Assembly (NCBI GenBank): GCA_022826705.1
Contig: JAJDUJ010000018.1
Span: forward strand, 1 to 64,000
Length of the DNA: 64,000 bases
Source of the DNA: Acidimicrobiia bacterium
GTDB lineage: Bacteria; Actinomycetota; Acidimicrobiia; Acidimicrobiales; Bin134
Direction of reading: 5' to 3'
The translations under genes and the position numbers were made by a program. Below the pieces are notes generated by a model. The model was not told the origin of the DNA and searched no databases. It was given only the letters and a program-made list of their open reading frames with translations. This document shows positions 24,730-33,748 of this stretch, in pieces. The first letter of the stretch is position 1, and every line of letters starts with the position of its first letter.

Positions 24730-26144
24730 TACAGGGCTTCTTCGATCACAGTTCCCTTGAAGAAGTCAGTGTTGGTGCCGGCCCACAGCGACATCGGATG
24801 CTCGAAGGTGAAGGCCCGGAAGTCAGCCTCGTCGAGGATGCCGTCGTCCACCAGCTCGTAGGCCTCGGGCAGTACCTCGCGCACGTCGGGGACGTCCCAG
24901 TGGCCCACGTCGGAGGCGAAGATGCCCTTCACCACCTGGCCCTTCGGGGTCACCGACCGGTTGAACCCGATGGCGGTCATGGGGTCGTCGGCCTCGCAGC
25001 CGAAGTGGAAGCGGTCCCAGATGGCCAGGATGTCGTCCACGGTGTCCACCCCGCTGAGGGCGAACTCGTCGATGGTGGCCGGGTCTTCATCGGGTTCGCT
25101 CAACATGTGCAGCGCCTCTTGGAGGCGGTCCCGATGGCTGTTGGCCACCGGCGTGCCGTAGGCCTCGAACAGCCGGCCCAGCTCGTCCATGTCCACCGCG
25201 GCGGGGTCGTAGTGGCCGATGGCGTCGCGGTTGCGCTTCTCCCAGTGGCCGATCACATCCGAAAGCAGGTTCACACCCCAGGCCACGCCCCCCTCCAGGA
25301 AGGCCCAGCGCAGCTCGGGGAAGCGGTGAGCCACCCCGCCCATGAACACCGCCCGGCACAGGGCCTCGCCCGCGGCGGCGAAGTTGCCCAGATGGTTGTA
25401 CACGTAGTTGGTCTCCGAGGTGCGGCTGCCCCAGCCCATGCCCGCGGAGTGGAAGGTGGGCGACACGCCCAGCTCGGTGCAGCGCCGCCACACCGGGTCG
25501 TAGTCATGGGGGGAGTCCATGCCCAGGGTGTCCATGCGGCGGGCATGGCGGTGGCTGGTGTTCTCCGGGTCCACCGGCCGAGGCACCAGCCCGGTCATCA
25601 TCACCGGGCGCATACCCAGCTCACCCACCGCGAAGTCCAGCTCGGCAATGGCCTCATCGGGGGTGAACATCGGGATGATGGCCACCGGCATGAGGCGGTC
25701 GGAGTAGGGCTCGTAGGCCTGGTGGAAGTAGAGGTTGAACGCCCTGGCTGCGCCGAGGCGCAGATCCTCGTCTTCGAGGCCCATGCAGGTGAGCCCGTAG
25801 GTGGGGTAGAGCACGGCCAGGTCGATTCCGATCTCGTCCAGGCGCTCGTACAGCAGCTTGGGCAGCAGGGCGGTGGCCCGGTCGAGGGTGTTGCGGGCCG
25901 GGAGCCCCCACCACGCCGAGCGCATCATCCCGGCGGCCCGGCGCTGCTCCAGCGACAGGTCGATGGACTTCCGGGCCCCGTATTCGACAACCTTGAACTT
26001 GTCCACCAGTTCCGGCCCGCCGACGGTGGCCATGATGTCGTGAACCTCAGGCAGGAACTCGATGATGTGGCCGTCGGAGTCGATGATGGGGTGGTCGATG
26101 GCGTCTCGGATGCGCCGCACCTCGGCGCTGGGCTCAAAGCTCAT
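24729..26144 (-). CDS. Amidohydrolase-2 family protein (long form, paralog B)
   Basis: 471 aa paralog of 19900-21294. It has HPIIDSDGHIIEFLPE, FHSAGMGWG and ASDVGHWDVPD, plus the same tail (FRAFTFEH...FFKGTVIE). An acidic stretch with NSHRDRLQEA in the middle is longer than in paralog A. Translation is coupled to the molybdenum hydroxylase subunit, so the hydrolase and hydroxylase probably act on one substrate series. ATG 26144 is chosen over the longer frame because TAGTGT lies 7 nt upstream. Confidence 0.82.
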   Translation of the reverse strand: MSFEPSAEVRRIRDAIDHPIIDSDGHIIEFLPEVHDIMATVGGPELVDKFKVVEYGARKSIDLSLEQRRAAGMMRSAWWGLPARNTLDRATALLPKLLYERLDEIGIDLAVLYPTYGLTCMGLEDEDLRLGAARAFNLYFHQAYEPYSDRLMPVAIIPMFTPDEAIAELDFAVGELGMRPVMMTGLVPRPVDPENTSHRHARRMDTLGMDSPHDYDPVWRRCTELGVSPTFHSAGMGWGSRTSETNYVYNHLGNFAAAGEALCRAVFMGGVAHRFPELRWAFLEGGVAWGVNLLSDVIGHWEKRNRDAIGHYDPAAVDMDELGRLFEAYGTPVANSHRDRLQEALHMLSEPDEDPATIDEFALSGVDTVDDILAIWDRFHFGCEADDPMTAIGFNRSVTPKGQVVKGIFASDVGHWDVPDVREVLPEAYELVDDGILDEADFRAFTFEHPMSLWAGTNTDFFKGTVIEEAL

Positions 26145-26151
26145 GGGGGAC

Positions 26152-26157
26152 ACACTA
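26152..26157 (-). promoter_or_regulatory. Candidate -10 box for leaderless amidohydrolase B
   Basis: TAGTGT on the minus strand, 7 nt before ATG 26144. Confidence 0.45.
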
Positions 26158-26185
26158 CGACCCCAGTGAATTGCGGTGTCAGGCG

Positions 26186-26191
26186 TACACT
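26186..26191 (+). promoter_or_regulatory. Candidate -10 box for leaderless HMG-CoA-synthase-like/DUF35 gene
   Basis: TACACT, 8 nt before ATG 26200. The pair 26144/26200 is divergent, each with its own box. Confidence 0.4.
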
Positions 26192-26199
26192 TCGGAATC

Positions 26200-27606
26200 A
26201 TGCGAGGCATCATCAGCTTCGGGGGCTATGTGCCGTACCGGCGCCTGGACCGCTCGGCCATTGCGGCGGTGATGGGCAAAGGCGGCGGCCGGGGTACCCG
26301 ATCGGTGGCTTCCTACGACGAGGACACCACCACGATGGGGGTGGAAGCGGCCCGGTTGGCCCTGCGCCCGGTTGATGCTGAGCCCCGGGCGCTGTGGTTC
26401 GCCACTGCCGACCCTGCCTATCTGGAGAAGACCAACGCCACCGCCATTCATGCTGCTCTGCGGCTGGATACCTCGGTGGGCGCGCTGGACTTTGGGGGAG
26501 CGGTGCGCTCGGGTATCGGGGCGCTGCGAACTGCCCTGGATGCGAAAGGGCCCACAATGGTGGTGACCGCCGACATCAGGGGCGGTCTGCCCACCGGCGC
26601 TGACGAAGCCGCGGGTGGTGACGGTGCTGCCGCATTCTTGATCGGCACAGAGGACGACGGGCCGGTGGTGGCCGAGTTGCTGGGGTCGGCGTCGGCCACT
26701 GAGGAATTCGTGGATCGCTGGCGCCAGCCGGGGTCGCCCAGCACCGGCCAATGGGAGGAGCGGTTCGGCGAGACCCGCTACGGCCCGCTGACGACCCAGG
26801 CTTGGAAAGAGGCGCTGGGCACGGCCGGGGTCGAAGCGGCCGATGTGGATGTGGCGGTGGTCACCGGGACTCATGGTCGAGCAGTCAAGCGGGTGGCGGG
26901 CCAACTCGGGGTGGCTCGAGTGGCCGACGACTTGGCTGCAGAAGTGGGTAACACGGGCACCGCTCACCCCGGTTTGGTGCTGGCCAACGAGCTGGAGCAG
27001 GCCGAGCCCGGTCAGACCATCGGGGTGGTGATGCTGGCTGATGGGGTGGAAGTGCTGATCCTGCGGACCACCGAGGCGCTGGCCGAATTTACACCGGGAT
27101 CGCCGGTGGCCGATCAGATTGCCGATGGCGCTGAGGTGAGCTACGCCACGTTCTTGCAGTGGCGGGAGATGATTCAAGTCCAGCCCCCCAATCGGCCCGA
27201 ACCAACCCGCCCGTCCTCGTCGGCCGCGGCCCGAGCCCAAGACTGGAAGTACGGCTTCGTGGGCAGCCGGGGCACCGAGAGCGGGACGCTCCACTTGCCG
27301 CCGGCCCGGGTGTCCATCCGCCCCGAGGACGAGCTCGATGCCATGGACCCCGCGCCTATGGCCGACATCGGGGCCACGGTGGTGACCTTCACCATCGACC
27401 GGTTGGTGTACTCGGTGAGCCCACCGGTGGTGTTCGCAGTGGTGGATTTCGACGGAGGCGGCCGGCTCCCGGTGGAGCTGACCGACGTAGAACCCGACGC
27501 GGTCCGCATTGGCCAACGGGTGGAGATGACCTTCCGGCGGCTGTACGAGGCCGAGGGCATCAACAACTATTTCTGGAAGGCCCGCCCGGCGCGGTCGGGG
27601 CAATAG
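26200..27606 (+). CDS. HMG-CoA-synthase-like domain fused to a DUF35 OB-fold domain
   Basis: 468 aa fusion. Residues 1 to about 330 follow archaeal-type HMG-CoA synthase (ISFGGYVPYRRLD; EVGNTGTAHPG), and about 350-468 is a DUF35 OB-fold. The synthase cysteine (ACKAG in the family) aligns with Val in GAVRSG, and the His of FHQPNG is not conserved (TGTHG). The DUF35 zinc-ribbon cysteines are also missing (GSRGTESGTLHLPP). It is thus unlikely to be a standard HMG-CoA synthase and may be a structural or aldolase-type partner of the thiolase 10 nt downstream. DUF35 is known to bridge thiolase and HMG-CoA synthase in archaea. Confidence 0.75.
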   Translation: MRGIISFGGYVPYRRLDRSAIAAVMGKGGGRGTRSVASYDEDTTTMGVEAARLALRPVDAEPRALWFATADPAYLEKTNATAIHAALRLDTSVGALDFGGAVRSGIGALRTALDAKGPTMVVTADIRGGLPTGADEAAGGDGAAAFLIGTEDDGPVVAELLGSASATEEFVDRWRQPGSPSTGQWEERFGETRYGPLTTQAWKEALGTAGVEAADVDVAVVTGTHGRAVKRVAGQLGVARVADDLAAEVGNTGTAHPGLVLANELEQAEPGQTIGVVMLADGVEVLILRTTEALAEFTPGSPVADQIADGAEVSYATFLQWREMIQVQPPNRPEPTRPSSSAAARAQDWKYGFVGSRGTESGTLHLPPARVSIRPEDELDAMDPAPMADIGATVVTFTIDRLVYSVSPPVVFAVVDFDGGGRLPVELTDVEPDAVRIGQRVEMTFRRLYEAEGINNYFWKARPARSGQ

Positions 27607-27616
27607 GAGGCGACCG

Positions 27617-28810
27617 ATGGCCAGTCATGGCATCAAAGACCAGGTAGCGATCATCGGAATGGGGTGTACCCAGTTCCGGGAGCACTGGGACAAGGGAGTC
27701 GACGACCTGCTGATCGACTCGGCCACTGCCGCGTTCGACTCCGCGGGAGTGAGCAAAGACGACGTTGACGCCTTCTGGCTGGGCACGGCGTCTAGCGGGA
27801 TGAGCGGTTTGACGCTGAGCCAGCCGCTGAAGCTGGAGGGCAAGCCGGTCACCCGGGTGGAGAACTTCTGCGCCACCGGCTCCGAGGCGCTTCGCCAAGC
27901 CTCTTACGCGGTGGCCAGCGGTGCCTACGACATGGCCATGGCCATCGGGGTGGAAAAGATCAAGGACTCCGGTTACCAAGGGCTGAACGCCGCGCCCGCC
28001 CCCCATGACGGCACCAAGCGGAACCTGACCGCCGCGGCCATGTACAGCCTGGTCCTGCCTGCATACTCCGCTCGATACGGGGTGGACGAGGACGAGCTGC
28101 GCATGGTGGTGGCCAAGGTCGCCGAGAAGAACCACCGCAACGGGGTGCTCAACCCCCTGGCCCAGTTCCGCCGGGAGATGCCGGCCGAGAAGATCTGCGA
28201 GATGGCCTCGGTGGCCGGGCGGCTGTCGGTGTTCGACTGCTCGGGCGTGGCCGACGGCTCAGCGGCGGCCATCGTGGTGCGGGCTGAAGACGCCCACAAG
28301 TACTGCGACGACCCGCTGTACATAAAGGCGCTGTCGTTCGTGTCGGGCACCGGCGGCGGACTCATCGATCCCGACTACGACTACACCACGTTCCCGGAGT
28401 GCGAAATGGCCGGAGCCGACGCCTACCGCCAAGCCGGGATCGACGATCCCCGCTCCGCGCTGGCCATGGCCGAGGTCCACGACTGCTTCACCCCCACCGA
28501 GATGGTCCTCATGGAAGACCTCGGTTTCTGCGAGCGGGGCACGGCGTGGAAAGAGGTGCTGGCCGGAACCTTCGAGCGCACCGGCGACATGCCCATCAAC
28601 ACCGACGGCGGCCTCAAAGCATTCGGCCACCCCGTGGGGGCCTCCGGCCTTCGCATGCACTACGAGTGCTGGCTCCAACTCCGAAACAAAGCCGGCGAAG
28701 ATCGCCAGATCGACCTGTCCACCCGCAACCTCGGCCTCGTCCACAACCTCGGCGGCTACCCCGGCGAAATGGTCTCCTTCGTCTCCATCCTCGGCCCCGA
28801 GTTGGGCTAG
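27617..28810 (+). CDS. Thiolase / lipid-transfer-type acetyl-CoA acetyltransferase
   Basis: 397 aa thiolase of the SCP-x/Ltp class. The nucleophile appears kept in VENFCATGSEAL, with HDCFTPTEM and GHPVGASG also present, so it looks catalytically competent, unlike the Ltp-like gene at 49364. AGGAGG precedes ATG 27617. With the DUF35 fusion just upstream it should form a complex. Ends on CTAG, overlapping the opposing stop. Confidence 0.87.
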   Translation: MASHGIKDQVAIIGMGCTQFREHWDKGVDDLLIDSATAAFDSAGVSKDDVDAFWLGTASSGMSGLTLSQPLKLEGKPVTRVENFCATGSEALRQASYAVASGAYDMAMAIGVEKIKDSGYQGLNAAPAPHDGTKRNLTAAAMYSLVLPAYSARYGVDEDELRMVVAKVAEKNHRNGVLNPLAQFRREMPAEKICEMASVAGRLSVFDCSGVADGSAAAIVVRAEDAHKYCDDPLYIKALSFVSGTGGGLIDPDYDYTTFPECEMAGADAYRQAGIDDPRSALAMAEVHDCFTPTEMVLMEDLGFCERGTAWKEVLAGTFERTGDMPINTDGGLKAFGHPVGASGLRMHYECWLQLRNKAGEDRQIDLSTRNLGLVHNLGGYPGEMVSFVSILGPELG

Positions 28811-29661
28811 CGGGGCCAGACTTGGGGGCAGCGGGGGTGATTTACGGGGTCGCCTTCGGCGACTTCGGCGTGGTGGGGCTTTAGGGGAGTGCCCCGCTTG
28901 AAGCGGTAGACGGTGCCGTCGCCGCAGTAGCGCACCGAGATGGCCCGGCGCCATTGATCGGTCACGTTGGCGTGGGCGCCGTGGAGGGTCATGGCGTGGT
29001 GGACGGCAACGTCCCCGGGTGCCATGTCGAAGCAGAGCAGGTGCTCGGAATCGTCCCGGTCGTAGTGGGGGACCTCCTCACCGTCGGTATCAGGCATCGA
29101 GAGCTGGCTCACGAACCAGTTGGGCCGGAAGTTCCGCTCCCAGCGGTGCGAGCCCTTCACGTAGACAGTGGCCCCGGTGGCCTTGGAGATGGGATCGAGC
29201 GGGCACCAGGTGGTACACACCTTGTCGCCCTCGAGTTGGAAATAGGCCATGTCTTGGTGGATGGAGGTGGGCTCCTCGGTGTGCGGCTCCTTCACCAGCA
29301 CGCTGTCTTCGTAGAACCACAGCTCTTGGCTTTGCATTAGCTCAGCGGCCACCTGCGGCAGGGGCGACTGGGTGGCGAAGTGCTCGAAGTCGGGGTCGGT
29401 CCACCAGTGGTCGGTGCCGCCATGGAACTGGCCGCGGGGGGCGCCTGTCTTAGCCGCTGCGGGGTCGTTGAGCACGGTGCCGCCGCTGGGCGGTACCACC
29501 ATGGTGCCCATCTCGGTCATGTTGTTCATTTCCTCCGACCCCAGAGCCCGGTCTACCGGCTTGGCCATGGAGGCCAGGGTTTCGTCGGAGAGCACTCCCC
29601 GGATCACCACCACCCCGTCGCGCCAGAAAGCTTCAATCTCTTTGTCGCTCACCAGTCCCAT
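28807..29661 (-). CDS. Phytanoyl-CoA dioxygenase (PhyH) family protein
   Basis: 284 aa Fe(II)/2-oxoglutarate oxygenase. The iron triad is visible: His and Asp of IHQDMAY, His of LHGAHAN; the 2-oxoglutarate Arg is in RRAISVRY. It likely hydroxylates the alpha carbon of a branched acyl-CoA or an unrelated small molecule. AAGGA lies 8 nt before the ATG. It is the third gene in a run after a luciferase-like oxidoreductase and an SDR. Confidence 0.85.
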   Translation of the reverse strand: MGLVSDKEIEAFWRDGVVVIRGVLSDETLASMAKPVDRALGSEEMNNMTEMGTMVVPPSGGTVLNDPAAAKTGAPRGQFHGGTDHWWTDPDFEHFATQSPLPQVAAELMQSQELWFYEDSVLVKEPHTEEPTSIHQDMAYFQLEGDKVCTTWCPLDPISKATGATVYVKGSHRWERNFRPNWFVSQLSMPDTDGEEVPHYDRDDSEHLLCFDMAPGDVAVHHAMTLHGAHANVTDQWRRAISVRYCGDGTVYRFKRGTPLKPHHAEVAEGDPVNHPRCPQVWPR

Positions 29662-29672
29662 AGCGACAATCC

Positions 29673-30596
29673 TTACATTTGTTCCAGGTCAGGGGGCATG
29701 CCGAGGTGGACCATGCTTTCGGCGGTGGAGCCCTGGGGGGTCCAGTCGGAAGTGTCCATGACGTGGGCCATGCCCGAGGCTACTGACTCCATGGTCAGGT
29801 CGACCTCCTGGGCCGGGGAGGCGGCGTAGACGATGCGGGCAAACTTGCCGCCGCCGGCGGTGAAGGCCTCGCCGGTCACCGTGCATTGGTCGCTCACCAG
29901 ATGGGCCACCACCGGGGCCACCTTCTCGGCGCCGAAGTGATCCCGCAGGTGCGATTTGAAGGGCGACTCGGGCAGACCCTCGGTCAGGCGGGAGATGGCC
30001 GCGGGCAGCAGCAGGTTGGCGGTGATGTTGTGGGCCTGGCCGAACATGGCCTCGGTGCGGGTGAAGCCGAACAGCCCCGACTTGGTGGACGCATAGGAGG
30101 CGATGGGGTTGCCGAAGCAGGCCGGGGAGCCGGTGTTGATGATTCGTCCGTAGCCTCGCTCCACCATGTGGGGCCACGCCGCCTTGGCGGTGTTGAGGCA
30201 TCCCAGCAGGGTCACCCCCACGTGGCGGTGCATCTCGTCGGCGTCGATGTCGGGGAAAAACGCCGAACTGGCGACCCCGGCGTTGTTGATGAGGATGTCC
30301 ACCCGGCCCCACGCATCCATTGCGCTGGCCACCATCGCTTGAGCGGTGGCCTCCTCGGCCACGTCGCCGTTGTTGGCGATGGCCTCGCCACCGGCGTCGC
30401 GGATGCGTTGCGCGGCCTCCTCTGCTATGTCGGGATTGAAGCCCTGTTCGACCAGGCCCAGGGTGCCGCTGCCGAGGTCGTTGAGCACGATCTTGGCGCC
30501 GCGCTCGGCCAGGTAGCTGGCGTGGGCGAATCCCAGGCCGATTCTGTCTGCGGCGCCGGTGACCAGGGCGACTCGGTCTTGGAATTCACTGGGCAT
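29673..30596 (-). CDS. SDR, multifunctional-enzyme type (17beta-HSD4-like)
   Basis: 307 aa. NAD(P) motif TGAADRIGLGFA, conserved NNAGV, and YASTK as the catalytic Tyr/Lys. The overall layout resembles the (3R)-hydroxyacyl-CoA dehydrogenase part of peroxisomal MFE-2. It ends 11 nt before the PhyH gene and 6 nt after the luciferase-like gene, so it is co-transcribed. Confidence 0.85.
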   Translation of the reverse strand: MPSEFQDRVALVTGAADRIGLGFAHASYLAERGAKIVLNDLGSGTLGLVEQGFNPDIAEEAAQRIRDAGGEAIANNGDVAEEATAQAMVASAMDAWGRVDILINNAGVASSAFFPDIDADEMHRHVGVTLLGCLNTAKAAWPHMVERGYGRIINTGSPACFGNPIASYASTKSGLFGFTRTEAMFGQAHNITANLLLPAAISRLTEGLPESPFKSHLRDHFGAEKVAPVVAHLVSDQCTVTGEAFTAGGGKFARIVYAASPAQEVDLTMESVASGMAHVMDTSDWTPQGSTAESMVHLGMPPDLEQM

Positions 30597-30602
30597 GGCA
30601 GG

Positions 30603-31493
30603 TCACGCTCCGTTCAGAAGGGGGGCGAGAGTCTCGAGGGTTTCGAGGCTGGGGCGGGTCTTGTCCACCGGGTCGAGCGGTTGGATGCACACATGGGTGG
30701 CGCCGGCTTCGTGATGCTGGCGCACCCGTTCGGCCAGGGCGTTCTCATCGCCCCAGGCCACCACCGCGTCCACCACCTCGTCGCTGCCGCCGTCGTCGAG
30801 GGCGCTCTCCTCGAAGCCGCAGCGCATGAGGTTGTTCCGGTAGTTGGGCATGGTTATCGGCCCGGCCATGGATGCTCGGGCCCGCTCCCTGGCCCGCACT
30901 GAATCGGTTTCCAGCATCACCTTCTGCTCCGGGCAGATCCACGCGTCGGGACCCATGATCTCCCGGGACCGCCGAGAGTTCTCCGGCGGCGCGAAGTAGG
31001 GGTGGGCCCCCATGGTGCGCTCGGCGGCCAGCTTCAACATGAGCGGGCCGAGGGCGGCCAGCACCATGGGCGGCTCGCCGTCGAGTTGCGGTCCCCACCA
31101 CATGGCGCTTTCCATCTTGTCGAGGTACTCCCGCATCGACGGGATCGGCTTGGGATAGGGCTTGCCCTGCAACCGCTCAACTGGAGCTTGGTGGGACACC
31201 CCGAGTCCGAGCAGAAAACGGCCGCCCGACTGGTCGTGTAATTCCTTCTGGGCGCAGGAGGTGGCCTGGGCCTCCCGCAGGTGGATGTTCACCACGCCGG
31301 TGGCCAGCACCAACGTGGAGGTGTGGTTGAGCAGCAGGGAGGCGTGGGCGAACGGGTCGCGCCCGAAAGCATCGGGGATCCACAGGGCGCCGTAGCCCAA
31401 CTCCTCGACCCGCTGGGCGAATTCGATGGCCTCGGTGGTTGAGAAGCTGTCGGTGCGGGTCCAGACGCCGACGCGGCCTATGTCCATGCTCAT
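30603..31493 (-). CDS. LLM-class F420-dependent oxidoreductase (1)
   Basis: 296 aa luciferase-like monooxygenase-fold protein. Typical features are FAQRVEELGYGALWIPDAFGRDP, LATGVVNIHLRE, and GRFLLGLGVSHQ. Members use F420 or FMN to oxidise or reduce alcohols and acyl-CoAs. ATG 31493 gives MSMDIG; TACTTT lies 7 nt before, so this starts the 31493-28807 operon (LLM, SDR, PhyH). Confidence 0.83.
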   Translation of the reverse strand: MSMDIGRVGVWTRTDSFSTTEAIEFAQRVEELGYGALWIPDAFGRDPFAHASLLLNHTSTLVLATGVVNIHLREAQATSCAQKELHDQSGGRFLLGLGVSHQAPVERLQGKPYPKPIPSMREYLDKMESAMWWGPQLDGEPPMVLAALGPLMLKLAAERTMGAHPYFAPPENSRRSREIMGPDAWICPEQKVMLETDSVRARERARASMAGPITMPNYRNNLMRCGFEESALDDGGSDEVVDAVVAWGDENALAERVRQHHEAGATHVCIQPLDPVDKTRPSLETLETLAPLLNGA

Positions 31494-31500
31494 GGGAAGC

Positions 31501-31506
31501 AAAGTA
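31501..31506 (-). promoter_or_regulatory. Candidate -10 box for the LLM / SDR / PhyH operon
   Basis: TACTTT on the minus strand, 7 nt before ATG 31493. Confidence 0.4.
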
Positions 31507-31532
31507 GCTTCCGCCGCCAGCCTTTGAGATGG

Positions 31533-32735
31533 TCAGGCGACGATCTGGCTGTCGTGGAGCCGGGCGATCTCGCTGCCCGACAAGCCGAGCACGTCGGCCA
31601 GCACCTCGTCGGTGTGCTGGCCCAGCCGGGGGGCGGGTCCGGGATCCACCAGATGCTCCTCTGAGAACCGGAGCGGTGGGCCGGAGGTGAGATATTGCCC
31701 AGTCTCGGGGTGGTCCACCTCGGCGAACAGCGGGTTCTTGGTGGAGCAGCGGGGGTCGTCGGCTACCAGCTCCAGCATGGACTGGTAACGGCCCCAGCAC
31801 ACCCCTTGGGCGTCGAGGGCGGCCGACGCCTCAGCCAGGGTGTGGCTTGCGCACCACTGGGCCACCAGTGGATTGAGGCGATCCTGGGCCAAATAACGGT
31901 CTCCGTCCACCCGGGTGAAGTCCAGGCCGGTTTCCGACTCCAGCGCAGCCACCTCATCGGCGATGCCGCAGGCGGCCACCACGCCCTGCCACTCTCGGCC
32001 GCTCACCCCCGCGATATAGATGCGCTCGCCGTCGGCCAACTCGAAATCCCGGCCGAAGGCACCGTAGACGTTGTTGCCGATCCGGGGTCGCTGGGTGCCC
32101 AGGAGCTGGGCCTGGGCCACATGGCCCAGCATCGACACCGAGGCCAGCGCCACATCGGACAGGGCCAAGTTCACCAGGCTGCCCTCACCGGTGCGGGAAC
32201 GCTGCCGCTCGGCGGCCAGCACTCCCACGGCGGCGGTTTGGCCGCAGATGATGTCCCAGGCGGGCAGCACGTGGTTGATGGTGCCGTCATCGCCGGTGAC
32301 CCAGGGGTAGCCCATGGCGCAGTTCACGGTGTAGTCCACCGCGGTGGAGCCATCGTGGTTGCCGGTGATGGCCACCATGATGAGATCGTCGCGGTGTTGG
32401 CGGAGGCTGTCGTACGACAGCCAGCCGACGGCGGGAAAGTTGGTGGTGAAAATGCCGGCATCAGGGCCGGGCGCGGTGGCCAGGGCGGTGATCAGCTCTT
32501 GGCCTTCGGGGGAGCGGAGGTCGACCTGGATCGACCGCTTCCCCTTGTTGAGGCCCTGCCAATACAGCGACTGACCATCCGGGGTGAGCGGCCACCTCTG
32601 GTAGTCGATGCCGCCGCCGATGGCGTCGAAGCGGATCACGTCGGCCCCGTGCTGCGCCAGCGTCATCCCCCCTGAAGGGCAGGCCACAAACGCCGACCCC
32701 TCCACCACCCGCATTCCCGCCAGCACGCCACCCAT
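31533..32735 (-). CDS. Class III CoA transferase (CaiB/BaiF family)
   Basis: 400 aa. The fold is interlocked-dimer CoA transferase moving CoA between acids. N terminus LAGMRVVEGSAFVACPSGGMTLAQHGADVIRFD and NKGKRSIQVDLRS are signatures; the catalytic Asp is probably that of PAWDIICG. The ATG lies 2 nt after the upstream LLM stop, so the two genes are coupled. The acyl partner is unknown. Confidence 0.88.
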   Translation of the reverse strand: MGGVLAGMRVVEGSAFVACPSGGMTLAQHGADVIRFDAIGGGIDYQRWPLTPDGQSLYWQGLNKGKRSIQVDLRSPEGQELITALATAPGPDAGIFTTNFPAVGWLSYDSLRQHRDDLIMVAITGNHDGSTAVDYTVNCAMGYPWVTGDDGTINHVLPAWDIICGQTAAVGVLAAERQRSRTGEGSLVNLALSDVALASVSMLGHVAQAQLLGTQRPRIGNNVYGAFGRDFELADGERIYIAGVSGREWQGVVAACGIADEVAALESETGLDFTRVDGDRYLAQDRLNPLVAQWCASHTLAEASAALDAQGVCWGRYQSMLELVADDPRCSTKNPLFAEVDHPETGQYLTSGPPLRFSEEHLVDPGPAPRLGQHTDEVLADVLGLSGSEIARLHDSQIVA

Positions 32736-32737
32736 GA

Positions 32738-33703
32738 TCAGGAGTCCAGCAGGGGCAGGACATCGGTGCCGAAGCGAGCGACTTGGTCGACGTATTCGGC
32801 TGCGTCGCGGGACCGGAAAAAGAGAAACACCACCGAGGTCCCCAACTCGTGGGCGTAACGGAGCGACTCGGCAACCTGGTCGGGAGAGCCGCCGATATAC
32901 GGCCATCCCGGCGGGAAGAGCCCCTCCGGCGGGTCGCCGATGTAGATGGTCCCGGCCAACCAGCCGAGGTCCACTTCATCGAGGTCGCGGCCCACCACGT
33001 CGGCATGGGCCCGCATGAAGTCGATCTGCTCGGCCATGGCCTCTCGGGGCGTGCCCTGGGGGATCCAGCCGTCCCCCCGCTCCACCACCCGGCGCAGGGC
33101 CGGGCGGGTGCTGCCCCCGATCCAGACAGGAATGGTGTCCTGCGCGGCGGCGGGGCCCACTCCCACGTCTTTGAAGTCGTAGAACTCTCCGCTGAACTCG
33201 CAGAACCCACCTTTGGCCTCCACCGCCACCCGAACGGCGTCGATGGCCTCGTCGGTCATGCGGCCCCGGTCGGAGAAGTTCAATCCCAGGGCTTCGAATT
33301 CGGCTTCCACGTGGCCGGCACCCACCCCCATCAATGCCCGTCCGCCGGTGAGATGGTCGAGGGTGCAGAACGAGTTCGCAGTGGTCAGCGGATGGCGATA
33401 GGGAAGGACGTACACCTCCGACAGCAGCCGGATGGTGCTGGTGGCCGCTCCCAGGAAGCTGAGCGTGGCGATCGGGTCGTACCACGTGGTGGACATGTGG
33501 GCGGCGTATTCGTTGTTGGGGATGGCGATGTGGTCGCACACTCCCACGAACCCGAGTCCGGCGGCCTCGGCGGCTTGGGTGATGGCCAACAGATCGCCCA
33601 CGGTGGCGCCGGGCTCCCACGGCTGGCAGATCCGCTCGTTGAGGGTCTGGATCGGCAACTGGATCCCGAAGAGGATCTCGCCGTCGGCAGTTATGCGCGC
33701 CAT
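32738..33703 (-). CDS. LLM-class F420-dependent oxidoreductase (2)
   Basis: 321 aa from ATG 33703 (MARITADGE); a GTG at 33739 in the same frame is an alternative start. Features: DHIAIPNNEY, LPYRHPLTTANSFCTLD, GRALMGVGAGHVEAEFEALG, PVWIGGSTRPALRRVVE. These match the TIGR03619-type F420 family. It precedes the class III CoA transferase directly and follows the S9 peptidase. Confidence 0.84.
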   Translation of the reverse strand: MARITADGEILFGIQLPIQTLNERICQPWEPGATVGDLLAITQAAEAAGLGFVGVCDHIAIPNNEYAAHMSTTWYDPIATLSFLGAATSTIRLLSEVYVLPYRHPLTTANSFCTLDHLTGGRALMGVGAGHVEAEFEALGLNFSDRGRMTDEAIDAVRVAVEAKGGFCEFSGEFYDFKDVGVGPAAAQDTIPVWIGGSTRPALRRVVERGDGWIPQGTPREAMAEQIDFMRAHADVVGRDLDEVDLGWLAGTIYIGDPPEGLFPPGWPYIGGSPDQVAESLRYAHELGTSVVFLFFRSRDAAEYVDQVARFGTDVLPLLDS

Positions 33704-33748
33704 GGGGTCATTGTGGTTGGTTTGAGGTGGATTTCTCACACTCAGACA

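Noticed and set aside
26200-27606. Call as functional HMG-CoA synthase of the mevalonate pathway
   Set aside because: Cys and His of the active site are not present, and no other mevalonate gene is in the window.
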